A stretch of 64,000 nucleotides of DNA from contig CAJTBO010000010.1 in assembly GCA_910573755.1 (NCBI GenBank), positions 86,304 through 150,303 of the forward strand, given 5' to 3'. Below are positions 31,830 through 41,700 of this stretch, one piece after another. The DNA is from Lachnospiraceae bacterium. Lineage in GTDB: Bacteria; Bacillota; Clostridia; Lachnospirales; Lachnospiraceae. Position 1 is the first letter of the stretch, and each line of letters begins with the position of its first letter. Under the pieces are notes generated by a model. It made no database searches, was not told the DNA's origin, and worked only from the letters and a program-made list of their open reading frames with translations. The translations under genes were made by a program, and so were the position numbers.

Positions 31830-34130
31830 ATGCAGGAAAAATTGTATAAGTTAATGGACTGGCGGTTTATCGAAGGAATCGTATATTCGGAGGAGGACAA
31901 TCCCCACAGGCTGCTGGGCGTGCACAGAATGGGGGCATATCTGGTTTTTCAGGCATTCATGCCGGGAGCGGTTTCCGTGAATGTGCTGCTGCGGGAGGAG
32001 AAAAAGATCCTGCCTATGGAGATGGCGGATGAGGCGGGATATTTTGCGGCGATGATGTTCTATCGGAAGATCGGCGCGTACCAGTATGAGGTATCTTATG
32101 AGGACGGCAGAAAGGTCGTTGTGGAGGATGCCTATCGTTTTCTGCCGCAGATCGGCGCGTCGGATACGGATAAACTGGAGGCGGGAATCCATTATACCCT
32201 GTATGAAAAACTGGGCGCCCACCTGACGGAGAATAACGGAGTGAAGGGCTGCGGGTTTGCGGTATGGGCGCCGAATGCCCTGCGGGTTTCTGTTGTCGGC
32301 GATTTCAACGGCTGGGACGGCAGAGTGCATCAGATGCGGCGGCTCTGGGACAGCGGAATCTTTGAGATTTTTGTGCCGGAGGCGAAGGAGGGAGACTGTT
32401 ATAAATTTGAGGTCAAGGTAAAGGGCGGGCTGACTTATCTGAAGGCAGATCCCTATGCCTTCGGGGCGGAGGGCGGCACAGACGGCGCATCCGTGATCAG
32501 GGATATCCGGAATTTTGTGTGGCATGATGAAAAGTGGCTGAAGGAGCGGAAGGAAAAACAGGCGGAAACGGCGCCGCTCAATATTTACGAACTGCATCTT
32601 GGCAGTTTCGGGATGGAGAAAACAGAGGACGGCAGGGAGGCTGCCCTGCCGGATTACAGAGAAATCGCGCAGAAGCTGGTTCCCTATGTGAAGGAGATGG
32701 GATATACCCATGTGGAATGTATGCCGGTGATGGAGCATACGGAAAATGACCTCTGGGGATATGAGACTACAGCCTATTATGCGCCTGCCTCCCGATATGG
32801 AGTGCCGGCGGATTTCCAGTATCTGATTGATGAACTGCACAGGGAGGGAATCGGCGTGATCCTGGACTGGGTGCCGGGGTGGTTCCCGAAAAACAACGAG
32901 GGGCTTTCCGACTTTGACGGCACCTGCCTTTATGAGCATCTGGACCCGAAGAAGAAAAATCATCCGTTCCGGGATGTGAGGCTGTATAATTACGGCCGCA
33001 ATGAAGTGAAAAACTTCCTGATTGCGGGCGCGCTGTTCTGGGTGGAGAAATACCATGCGGACGGCATCCGCATGGCTTCTGTGGACAGCATGCTCTATCT
33101 GGATTACGGGAAGGGAGACGGAGAGTGGATCCCGAATATGTACGGCGGCAATGAAAATCTGGAGGCGATCGAGTTTATCAAACATCTGAATTCCATGATG
33201 AAGAAGAGAAACCCCGGCGTTCTGATGATTGCGGAGGAATATTCCGCGTGGGCGGGCGTGACCGGGTCGCTGAAAAAGGACGGTCTGGGTTTCGACTATA
33301 AATGGAATACGGACTGGACAAAGGATTATCTGGAGTATATCAAATATGATCCCTATTTCCGCGCCCATCATCAGGAAGAGTTGACGCTGAGCATGGTCTA
33401 TGCCTACAGCGAAAAGTTTATTCTGCCCTTCGGGCATGATACGGCATCAAAAGGGGCATTATATCGAAGAGTACCGGGCAAGGCGGAAGATAAGCTGGCG
33501 GGGCTCAGGCTGACCTATGCCTATCAGATGGCCCATCCGGGCAAAAAACTTCTGTTTATGGGGCAGGAACTGGGAGAGAAAGAGGCGTGGCAGGCGGGCG
33601 TCATACCGGCGGATATGCTGACGGTATCGGAGGAAGAAAGCGGGCACGGTGAAGAAGACATCGTGTCACCTGAAATGGATAAAGCGGTTTCCTGGGCGTT
33701 ACTGCAGGAGGAGGGACATGAGGAACTCCAGAATATGGTAAAGGAACTGAACCGTTTTTATCTGACGCACCCGGCGCTGTATCAGGATGACAATAAGGCG
33801 TCCGGCTTCCAGTGGGTGGACTGCATCGACCATGAAAACTGTAAGCTTACCTTTATCAGAAAAGCGGGAAAACAGAAAGCGGGATCGGAGGAACTTCTGG
33901 TGGTCTGCAATTTTGCCGGCATAGACAGGGAAGTGCAGATCGGCGTGCCCCATATGGGAAAATATAAGGAGATCTTTAACACAGACGATGTGCATTACGG
34001 CGGCCAGGGCTATATCAATCCCCGGGCGAAGAAAGCCGTGGCGAAGAAGGCGGACGGATGCGAGCAGTCCATCAGGATCAAGATGGCTGCGCTGAGCGTC
34101 AGCATCTGGCAGGTGACGGAAGCGGTGTGA
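31830..34130 (+). CDS. glgB: Glycogen branching enzyme homologue, probably inactive
   Basis: A 766-residue protein with the full GlgB architecture: an N-terminal region, CBM48 (GFAVWAPNALRVSVVGDFNGW, ~142-162), a GH13 barrel and an all-beta C-domain. Three of the four GH13 motifs deviate. Region I reads DWVPGWF at 346-352 (His of DWVP-x-H-F is Trp351). Region II reads DGIRMASVDSM at 411-421, with Ala416 where active enzymes have the nucleophile Asp. Region IV reads GHDTAS (Glu replaced by Thr538). Region III AEE (468-470) is intact. Without the nucleophile, normal transglycosylation should not occur, so this may be a regulatory or glycogen-binding pseudoenzyme. Strong start: GACAGGAGGGGTATC. 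Confidence 0.88.
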   Translation: MQEKLYKLMDWRFIEGIVYSEEDNPHRLLGVHRMGAYLVFQAFMPGAVSVNVLLREEKKILPMEMADEAGYFAAMMFYRKIGAYQYEVSYEDGRKVVVEDAYRFLPQIGASDTDKLEAGIHYTLYEKLGAHLTENNGVKGCGFAVWAPNALRVSVVGDFNGWDGRVHQMRRLWDSGIFEIFVPEAKEGDCYKFEVKVKGGLTYLKADPYAFGAEGGTDGASVIRDIRNFVWHDEKWLKERKEKQAETAPLNIYELHLGSFGMEKTEDGREAALPDYREIAQKLVPYVKEMGYTHVECMPVMEHTENDLWGYETTAYYAPASRYGVPADFQYLIDELHREGIGVILDWVPGWFPKNNEGLSDFDGTCLYEHLDPKKKNHPFRDVRLYNYGRNEVKNFLIAGALFWVEKYHADGIRMASVDSMLYLDYGKGDGEWIPNMYGGNENLEAIEFIKHLNSMMKKRNPGVLMIAEEYSAWAGVTGSLKKDGLGFDYKWNTDWTKDYLEYIKYDPYFRAHHQEELTLSMVYAYSEKFILPFGHDTASKGALYRRVPGKAEDKLAGLRLTYAYQMAHPGKKLLFMGQELGEKEAWQAGVIPADMLTVSEEESGHGEEDIVSPEMDKAVSWALLQEEGHEELQNMVKELNRFYLTHPALYQDDNKASGFQWVDCIDHENCKLTFIRKAGKQKAGSEELLVVCNFAGIDREVQIGVPHMGKYKEIFNTDDVHYGGQGYINPRAKKAVAKKADGCEQSIRIKMAALSVSIWQVTEAV

Positions 34131-34216
34131 AAAACAAAAGCATCTGCGGAAAGACAAAATCAGGATAATATTGATCGGGAGCAGATTTACCGGAAAAAGG
34201 AAAAGGAGCAGCAACA

Positions 34217-35080
34217 GTGGAAAATACGGAATTTATCTCGGAAATTACAGAAGGAAATTTGAAGCCGGGCGTGATCGAGGAATTTTTAAATGAACTGCCC
34301 TCTAAAGCATTGAATTTCGGTATGAAAGTATTGCTTTGTATTGTGCTTTTCCTGATCGGGGTGAAGATCATTCAGCTTGTCAGGAAGATGCTGCGAAGAT
34401 CCATGGAGAAGGCGGGGGCGGAGGAGGGCGTGCGCTCCTTCGTGGACTCTTTTGTGAAGGCGGCTTTGTATGTGCTGCTCGGCTTTGTGCTGCTGTCCTG
34501 GTTCGGTGTGGATACGGCGAGTATCGTGGCGCTGGTGGGTTCCGCCGGCGTTGCCATCGGGCTTGCCATTCAGGGGAGCCTCTCCAATCTGGCGGGCGGG
34601 GTGCTGATCATGTTGTTAAAACCCTTTAAGGTGGGGGATTTTATCAGGGAAGACACCCACGGCAATATGGGAACCGTGACGGAGATCCAGATTTTTTATA
34701 CGAAGCTGAGCACGGTTGACAATCAGGTGGTGGTCCTGCCTAACGGCAGCCTTGCCAACACAAGCCTTACCAACGCATCCGGCAACAGAGAGCGGCGTAT
34801 GGATGTAAAGGTCGGCATCTCTTATGCGGCGGATCTGAAAAAGGCGAAGGAAGTGCTGTTTTCTTTGCTGGAAGAGAATGCGCAGGTGATAAAAGAGATG
34901 GAATACCGGGTGTTTGTGGACGAACTGGCGGACAGCGCGGTCATCTTGAATATGCGCTGCTATTTCCCGCAGGAGGTTTTCTGGGAGGAGAAATGGCGGA
35001 TGACGGAAAACGCCAAGCTGGCGCTGGATGAGGCGGGTATCGAGATCGCTTATCCGCAGCTGGATGTGCATATGAAGTAA
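34217..35080 (+). CDS. Small-conductance mechanosensitive channel (MscS family)
   Basis: A 287-residue MscS: two to three membrane helices, the pore helix VALVGSAGVAIGLAIQGSLSN (about residues 96-116) with the Gly/Ala packing pattern, LAGGVLIMLLKPFKVGDFI, and the beta-domain VLPNGSLANTSLTN. It releases solutes during hypo-osmotic shock. The start codon is GTG with AAAAGGAGCAGCAACA before it. It lies 86 nt after the glgB-like gene. Confidence 0.93.
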   Translation: MENTEFISEITEGNLKPGVIEEFLNELPSKALNFGMKVLLCIVLFLIGVKIIQLVRKMLRRSMEKAGAEEGVRSFVDSFVKAALYVLLGFVLLSWFGVDTASIVALVGSAGVAIGLAIQGSLSNLAGGVLIMLLKPFKVGDFIREDTHGNMGTVTEIQIFYTKLSTVDNQVVVLPNGSLANTSLTNASGNRERRMDVKVGISYAADLKKAKEVLFSLLEENAQVIKEMEYRVFVDELADSAVILNMRCYFPQEVFWEEKWRMTENAKLALDEAGIEIAYPQLDVHMK

Positions 35081-35246
35081 TGCGGTGGATACAACAAGGC
35101 GGATACCATAAGGCCGGCTGCACGGCGCATTAAATACTGTGAAGCCGGCGCAGCAGGCGGGGAAGGCATTTGCCGCATGGTATGGGCAGAGAGGCGGCCA
35201 TATACGGCAGTGACTTGTATCGCAGCAGGATAATGATGCTGCCCGG

Positions 35247-35603
35247 CTATGATTCCATGGCTTTTTTATCCTTTTCTTTTTTTCTTGCCAACAGAAAATA
35301 GTACAGAAAGTACTGTTCTTCGGCGGGAAGACGGCGGATTTCGAGAATCAGGTCGTGTACCAGTTTGGAGTCGGGAGCGGAGCCGGCATCAAAAAATTCT
35401 CTCAGGGTAATTTCAAAATAGTCGCAGATTTTATAAAGCGATGTTATGGAGGGCAGTGATTTGCCGGAACTGATGGACTGAATATAACCTTTGCTGCGGC
35501 CGATATCCTGACTCAGTTTATATTCTGATATATCTCTTGCAAGTCTTAATTCTGTAATTCTATCCTGTACAAATTTAGGATTGGTTATCTTTTCTTTCTT
35601 CAT
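35247..35603 (-). CDS. XRE family regulator with C-terminal extension
   Basis: A 118-residue protein with an N-terminal Cro/C1 helix-turn-helix (ITELRLARDISEYKLSQDIG, GRSKGYIQSISSGKSLPSI) followed by ICDYFEITLREFFD and an ~45-residue helical C-terminus (SKLVHDLILEIRRLPAEEQY). No ribosome site precedes the ATG at 35603, but a TATAAT ends 6 nt before it. It is transcribed away from the C39-like peptidase gene. The target is unknown. Confidence 0.85.
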   Translation of the reverse strand: MKKEKITNPKFVQDRITELRLARDISEYKLSQDIGRSKGYIQSISSGKSLPSITSLYKICDYFEITLREFFDAGSAPDSKLVHDLILEIRRLPAEEQYFLYYFLLARKKEKDKKAMES

Positions 35604-35609
35604 GACTAA

Positions 35610-35615
35610 ATTATA
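35610..35615 (-). promoter_or_regulatory. -10 element giving a possible leaderless mRNA
   Basis: On the minus strand TATAAT is followed after 6 nt by the ATG of the XRE gene, so transcription would start at or next to the A of the start codon. The -35 is weak (TTATCT at 17 nt). Confidence 0.4.
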
Positions 35616-35801
35616 CTATTTCTGCTTGTAACAGATAACTTTTCAAAGTTGTTTTTAATCATATAAAAGGCGAAAATGAACTAATTAAACTGGTGATTCT
35701 TAAATTGGAAGAGCACAATAAATATTTTAAAGAGAAATGAGAACAGCTGACAAGATGATTTTTTTGAACACCAATTTCAGGATGGGCTTTAAAGGAATAC
35801 T

Positions 35802-35924
35802 ATGGAAACAGATATACTTTCAAACGATAAAACGGAAGTTACGGTCTGGCAGATTGCGATTGAGAAAAACAGGCATCCTATGTATAATGTAATAAGAAAG
35901 AGCAGCAAAGTGTGTTCAATGTAA
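35802..35924 (+). CDS. Possible 40-residue peptide
   Basis: An ATG after TTTAAAGGAATACT opens 40 codons (METDILSNDKTEVTVWQIAI start) ending at 35924, before the peptidase gene. It is polar and not similar to anything I recognise. The rest of the 370-base divergent region (35604-35975) holds no further gene. Confidence 0.3.
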   Translation: METDILSNDKTEVTVWQIAIEKNRHPMYNVIRKSSKVCSM

Positions 35925-35975
35925 TTGCGCAGGATGCGGCAGGCCGCACAGCCCTGTGGCAGGAAAGGGGGAAAA

Positions 35976-36611
35976 ATGATCCGGCGGAAACATAATGAGG
36001 TTAAATCTCCGGCTTTGCCGAAAGCGGCAGTAATGTTCGGCGTTCTGCTGATCATAACAGGTTTCTTGTATGTTCGGCTGCGCAATGGCACCCAGATAAA
36101 GGCGCCTCGGGAGGAAGAGATATTGTCTGAGACAGAACCGGTTTTATACAGACAGGATGATGAAAGATGGGGGGAGGACAGGCTGGGGGATTCCCGGTTT
36201 ACCATGCGTTCTTCCGGCTGCCTTGTGAGCAGTATCGCTTCCGCGGTTTCTATGGAGAGCGGTATGGAAGAGACACCCGGCGCGCTGAATGAGAAATTTT
36301 CCGACAGACAGGTGTATGACAGTGAAGGGAATCTGCAGTGGGAGCAGTTGAATGCTCTGGGAGAGTACCGTGTTGATGTATATCGGGAGGTTACATCAGA
36401 AGTGATAGATACGTGCCTCTCAGAAGGCGGATATCCGATTGCCAGAGTGCGGATGTATGCGCTGGGAAATATTCATTATGTGCTGATCGTGGGCGTGCAG
36501 GACGGGGAATACCTGTGTATGGACCCGCTGCAGGATAAGCTTATGAAACTCTCTTCCTACGGAAACAGAGTATACGCGCTCCGGTGCGTGTCTTTGGCAT
36601 CCGGCAGGTGA
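35976..36611 (+). CDS. Membrane-anchored C39-like cysteine peptidase
   Basis: A 211-residue protein with an N-terminal signal anchor (residues ~15-32, VMFGVLLIITGFLYV) and an extracytoplasmic papain-like C39_2 domain. The Cys is in SSGCLVSSIAS (preceded by YRQDDERWGEDRLG), the His in GNIHYVLIVG and the Asp in CMDPLQDK, giving the triad. The start ATG 35976 follows GGAAAGGGGGAAAA. It could process peptides or cell-wall-linked proteins; it lacks the ABC module of bacteriocin C39 exporters. No substrate is apparent from the neighbours. Confidence 0.8.
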   Translation: MIRRKHNEVKSPALPKAAVMFGVLLIITGFLYVRLRNGTQIKAPREEEILSETEPVLYRQDDERWGEDRLGDSRFTMRSSGCLVSSIASAVSMESGMEETPGALNEKFSDRQVYDSEGNLQWEQLNALGEYRVDVYREVTSEVIDTCLSEGGYPIARVRMYALGNIHYVLIVGVQDGEYLCMDPLQDKLMKLSSYGNRVYALRCVSLASGR

Positions 36612-36675
36612 TCACAGGTCCATCAGTTCTTTTATTGTAACAGGATAAATGCGGGAAAAGGAGGGAAACAAAACA

Positions 36676-37527
36676 ATGAAAAACTATCGTGCGGAATTGA
36701 CAGGGGTATTCGGTGATCCGGTGGACGATAACCCTACCGGCGTGGTGGAGGAAGCGGCGTTTGCGGCAAAGGGGCTGAATTACCGCTATCTGACGATCAG
36801 GGTGCAGCCGGACGACCTTGAGACGGCAATGGCGGCTGTCCGTGTGCTGGGCATGAAGGGGATCAACCTCACCATGCCGCACAAGGTAAAAGTGCTGTCT
36901 TATCTGGATGAGCTGAGCGAGGCGGCTTCAATCATCGGCGCCGTGAATACCGTGATCCATAAGGACGGCAGGCTTTACGGCGAAAATACGGACGGGAAGG
37001 GATTTGTCACCGCGCTGGGAAATGCAGGGATTGCGTTGGAGGGAAAGCGTGTTACGATGCTCGGAGCCGGCGGCGCGGCAAGGGCGATCTGCGTGGAATG
37101 CGCCCTAAACGGGGCAGAGCACATTACCGTTATCAACCGGAATGCGGAGCGGGGAAGCGAACTGGCGGCACTGCTCAATGAGAAAACAGGATGCAGGGCA
37201 AAGTTTCTGTCATGGGAGAAGGGGATGAAGGTTCCGGCGGATACGGAAATACTGATCAATGGTACTTCGGCAGGCTTTTCACCGAATGTAAACGACAGGC
37301 CGGATATCGATTATCTCACTGTTACGGAAAAGATGTGTGTCTGTGACGTGGTGTTTCAGCCGGCGGAGACCGTTTTCCTGAATGAGGCCGCAAAACGGGG
37401 CGCCAAAACCGTGACGGGGCTTGGGATGCTGGTACAGCAGGCGGCGCTGAATTTTGCGCTCTGGACAGATGAGGAGGCGCCTGTCAAAGTGATGGAGGAA
37501 GCGCTTCGCAGGGAAACGGACTGCTGA
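36676..37527 (+). CDS. aroE: AroE-like shikimate/quinate dehydrogenase
   Basis: A 283-residue NADP-dependent dehydrogenase. The catalytic Lys (TMPHKVKV, ~Lys68) and Asp (ENTDGKGF, ~Asp106) and the Rossmann loop GAGGAARAI are present. The substrate-binding Ser-x-Ser of canonical AroE (near residue 15, S-x-SP) is replaced by DDNPTGVV, as in AroE-like paralogues that need not make shikimate. GGAGGGAAACAAAACA precedes ATG 36676. No other aro gene is near, so a role in a different quinate-like conversion cannot be ruled out. Confidence 0.82.
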   Translation: MKNYRAELTGVFGDPVDDNPTGVVEEAAFAAKGLNYRYLTIRVQPDDLETAMAAVRVLGMKGINLTMPHKVKVLSYLDELSEAASIIGAVNTVIHKDGRLYGENTDGKGFVTALGNAGIALEGKRVTMLGAGGAARAICVECALNGAEHITVINRNAERGSELAALLNEKTGCRAKFLSWEKGMKVPADTEILINGTSAGFSPNVNDRPDIDYLTVTEKMCVCDVVFQPAETVFLNEAAKRGAKTVTGLGMLVQQAALNFALWTDEEAPVKVMEEALRRETDC

Positions 37528-37559
37528 TCCGTCCGGCAGGCGGTGCAGAGAGGAAAGAT

Positions 37560-38774
37560 ATGAGATTTCTACATTTAGGAGATTTACACTTAGGGAAAAC
37601 ACTGAGCGGTTTTGATCTGATCGAGGACCAGAGGTATATCCTCGATCAGATTCTTCGTATTGCGGAGAAAGAATCCATAGACGGCGTATTGATCGCGGGG
37701 GATGTGTATGATAAATCCGTTCCGAGCGAGGCGGCTATGAGGCTTTTGGATCATTTCCTGATCGAACTGGCAAAAAAGGAAATAAAGGTGTTTATGGTGA
37801 GCGGGAACCATGATTCGGATGATCGATTGAATTACGGAAGCGCTCTGTTTGCATCAAATCAGATATTCATATCGGCTGTCTTTGACGGAAAACTCCATAA
37901 GCAGAGTTTTGCAGACGGGGATGCGGAGATTACCGTATATATGCTTCCGTTTGTAAAAGCTTCCCAGGTAAGGCATTATTTCCCGGAGGAAGAGATAGAA
38001 GATTACGATGATGCCGTCCGGGCGATTATAAGAAATACGCCCGTAAACAAAAAAAATAAAAATATCCTGGTGGCACATCAGTTTGTTGCAGGGCGGGGAG
38101 AGGACCCGGCGCTTGCAGGTTCCGAAGGCGTCGGAACGCAGAGTGTGGGTATGGTTGAAAAAATCGGATATGGCTGTTTCGATGATTTTGACTATGTGGC
38201 ATTAGGCCATATTCATTCACCTCAGCGCGTCGGGAGAGATGAGATCCGATATGCGGGCTCTCCGCTTAAATATTCGCTCGGCGAAGTGAATAATGAAAAG
38301 TCGGTTCCCCTCATTACGGTATCGGCAAAGGAGAGGGTTCAGGTAGAACTTGTTCCCTTAAAACCGATGAGGGATATGAGGCGGCTGAAGGGGACGATGA
38401 AGGAACTGCTGGATAAAAAGAATGTAAAGGCACCGGAGGATTTTATTTATGCAACATTGACAGATGAGGATATCATAAATGATGCGATGGGAATATTCCG
38501 GCAGATCTATCCGAATACGATCCGGATCGACTACGATAATTCGCATACAAGAGAGATCGAGCAGGTGGACATCAGCAGGATCGCCCAAAACAGATCATTC
38601 ACGGAACTGATCGGGGATTTTTACAGGCTGATGTATGGCTGTGAGATTACAGAAGAAGAAATGGATGTCATGAGGACGGCAGCACGAGAGGCAGGTGTTA
38701 TCAATGAAGCCAGTGAAACTGATCATAAGCGCGATCGGTCCCTATGCGGGGGAACTTCCGGAAATAAAGTTTGA
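37560..38774 (+). CDS. sbcD: Exonuclease SbcD (Mre11-like)
   Basis: A 404-residue manganese nuclease subunit. All phosphoesterase motifs are present: GDLHLGK (residues 7-13), GDVYDKS, SGNHDSD, HQF and GHIHSPQ. It works with SbcC on DNA hairpins, ends and protein-blocked breaks. It starts 33 nt after aroE behind GAGAGGAAAGAT. Its last 71 nt overlap sbcC, and its C-terminal tail (DHKRDRSLCGG) is translated from sbcC's opening codons in another frame. Confidence 0.96.
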   Translation: MRFLHLGDLHLGKTLSGFDLIEDQRYILDQILRIAEKESIDGVLIAGDVYDKSVPSEAAMRLLDHFLIELAKKEIKVFMVSGNHDSDDRLNYGSALFASNQIFISAVFDGKLHKQSFADGDAEITVYMLPFVKASQVRHYFPEEEIEDYDDAVRAIIRNTPVNKKNKNILVAHQFVAGRGEDPALAGSEGVGTQSVGMVEKIGYGCFDDFDYVALGHIHSPQRVGRDEIRYAGSPLKYSLGEVNNEKSVPLITVSAKERVQVELVPLKPMRDMRRLKGTMKELLDKKNVKAPEDFIYATLTDEDIINDAMGIFRQIYPNTIRIDYDNSHTREIEQVDISRIAQNRSFTELIGDFYRLMYGCEITEEEMDVMRTAAREAGVINEASETDHKRDRSLCGGTSGNKV

Positions 38775-41700
38775 TGCCTTTGAGGAAAAGGGACTGTTTT
38801 TGATATCCGGAGACACCGGTGCGGGGAAAACTACCATATTTGATGCCATATGTTTCGCGTTATACGGGACGGTCAGCGGAACATACAGGGATACAAAAAA
38901 TTTGAGAAGCGAATACGCCGGGGATGCTGCGAAGAGTTATGTGGACTTTTATTTTTCGCATCAGGGGCGCGAATTCCATGTCTTCAGACAACCGTCCTAT
39001 GAAAGGAAAAAACAACGCGGCGCCGGTGTGATATTGGAAAAGGAAAAGGCGATCCTTTATGAAGAGGGGCAGGTGCCGATAGAGGGGCTGACCCAGGTGA
39101 ACCATGCCGTAAAGGAACTGCTGCATATCGACGAGAAGCAGTTTAAGCAGATCGTGATGATCGCGCAGGGGGAATTCTGGAATTTGCTAAACGCTAAAAC
39201 GGATCAAAGAACGGAGATCCTGCGTACGATATTTTCGACGGACGGCTATAAAAATATAGAGTACAAATTGAAGGATCGAATGGACGCAGGCTGCGGGCGG
39301 AGAAGAAGGGCTGAGGACAGCATTATCCAGCATGTTTCGGAGGTGGCGGCTGAGGAAGGGGATGCGCTCTCTGAGGAACTGGAGGAACTTAAAAGCAGGG
39401 CGGCGCGTTCCCGGAGCGCATGGAATCCGGATGAGATCCTGGATGTAACGGAGCGGCTGATCTTCTCCGGCAGGGAAAGATTAAAGTGCATGAGTGCAGA
39501 TCTGAAGAAAGCGGAGGCGGAACTGAAGAAGAATCATGAGAAGCTTGCGCTGGCGAAGATCAATAACGGTTTTATCGAGAAAAGGGATAAACTCGAAAAA
39601 GAAAAAGAGGAGCTTGAAAAAAGAAGGACAAAAATGGAGGAAATGATCCAGCTTTTGGAGAAACAAAAGAGAGCCACCCGCAACGTGAACCCCTCTTATG
39701 ACGCATGGGCTAAAAAATCAGAGGAGGTATCCCTTATCCAGAAGCAGATTGAAACAACGAAAGCCGCTCTGGAGGCTGCCGCTGCGGCGCTGAAACAGGC
39801 TGAGGATATACTTGACGGCATCAAAAAACAGGAACCGGAGGTTGACAGATTAAAGCAGATAATCAGCAGGATCGACGGAGAGGAACAGAAATACCGGGAG
39901 AAAGAGGGGCTGGAGGGAAAGCGGAAAGAACTCGAAAAACTCGAACAGGATATCGGCGAAAAAGAGGCGGAGCTGAAAGAATGCGGGAAATCTCTCAGGG
40001 AGAAGATAGGAGCCCTTCATAAAACGGTAAAGGAATTAAAGGACAGGCCCGCCGGGCTCGCGGAGGCAAAAGGCGAGGGGGAAAAGCTGACAAAGCTTTC
40101 GGCGGATTTAGATGCCATAACAGATGATCAGATCCCGGAAAGAGAAAAGAGGAAAAAGGCGCTTTCCGAAAAACAGAATATCTTTTTGAAGGCGCGTAAA
40201 AAATATGAGGAAGCGGGCATAAGAAGAGAGGAGGCGGAACGCCTTCTCGAAGACAGCAGAGCCGGTATTTTGGCGGAGAAGCTTGTGGAAGGAGAGAAAT
40301 GTCCGGTGTGCGGATCGGTGCATCATCCGGAGCCCGCAAAGCTGAAGGAGGCTTTCGTTTCGGAGGAGGATTTAAAAAAACTCCGGATAAAAGAGTCTGA
40401 ACTTCAGGAGAAAAAGAACCGTGCAAACATGGAGGCGGAGATTGCAAAGACATCTCTGGAGGAATTCGAGGAGCAGCTTAAGATAACGATACTGGACAGC
40501 CTTGCAGATCCGTTTCTGAACATGGATATGGAGAAAGAGCCCCTCGAGGAGCTGATCAGAGCGGTAAAGGAGGCAAAAAAGCAGGTTGAGACGATGGCAA
40601 AGGAGCACACTGAAAAATACAACGCTCTCAGCAGGGATTGTAAGACTCTTGAGAAGGCTGAAAAGGATCTCGAAACCGCGCAGGGGGATGAAACAGAGAA
40701 GCTTAATCTGGAAAAAGAAGAACTGGATAAAGACAGACAGAAAATAAGGCAGGAACTGACGGAAACGAAAGCTGCTTTAAAGACGCTTGAGAAATTGAGT
40801 TTCCCGGATTGGGAAACGGCAAAAGTCGAGAGAGAACAGGCAGAGACAAAGAAAAACAGGATTCTGGAGGATATCGCGGAGGCGGAGGAGGAAAAGAAAA
40901 AAGCCGATAAGAATGCCGTTGCCGCCGCGTCAGAACTGAAGACCTTAAAGGGCAGCCTGAAACGGCAGAGAGAGGATGAAGAGGCTTTAAAAAAGAAGCT
41001 GGACAAAGAGGTCGCCGCAAACGGATTTACTTCCGCGGAGGAAATGCTGAGATATGTCATGAAGGAAGAAGATATGGCATCGGCGGATAAGGTGATCCAT
41101 GAATATGACAGGGCTGTTGCGACAAATAAAAAACAGCTTCTGGATGCCGAGGCGGATGCAAAAGGGAAAGAGGTGACTGACATTGAAGCGCTGAGAGCGG
41201 TGTGTGATGCGCAGAGTGCAGAGACAGACTTGCTCAGGAAGAACTGCAACAACTGCGAAAACAGGATAAATACGAATGAAGAGAAATACAGAAGCATCCT
41301 TGACAGGAAGGGAGAGTTGGAAAAAGCCCGCAAAGAGAATGCAATCTGTGAGCGGCTTTATCATCTGGTCAGAGGCACCACCCAAAACGGCAAGATCACA
41401 CTGGAGCAGTACATACAGGCGGCAGGATTTGACGGGATCATCGCCGCCGCAAACAAGCGGCTGCTGCCGATGAGCAGCGGGCAGTACGAACTGTACCGTC
41501 AGGAGGATTCCCTGGGGAGGAAAAGTAATAATTTCCTTGACCTTGAGGTGCTGGACAATTATACGGGACACAGAAGGCCCGTGGGAAACCTTTCCGGCGG
41601 GGAAAGCTTCAAGGCATCGCTGAGCCTCGCTCTGGGGCTATCCGATACCGTGTCCTCTAATCTCGGCGGTGTGCAGATGGATGCGCTCTTTGTGGATGAA

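Noticed and set aside
31851-33437. A 528-codon minus-strand frame opposite the glgB-like gene
   Set aside because: Composition (His/Arg/Pro-rich) is that of an antisense shadow, and the plus strand encodes a full GlgB fold.
40404-41333. A Ser/Phe-rich minus-strand frame opposite sbcC
   Set aside because: This is the antisense of Lys/Glu-rich coiled-coil codons; such frames are usual opposite SMC-like genes.
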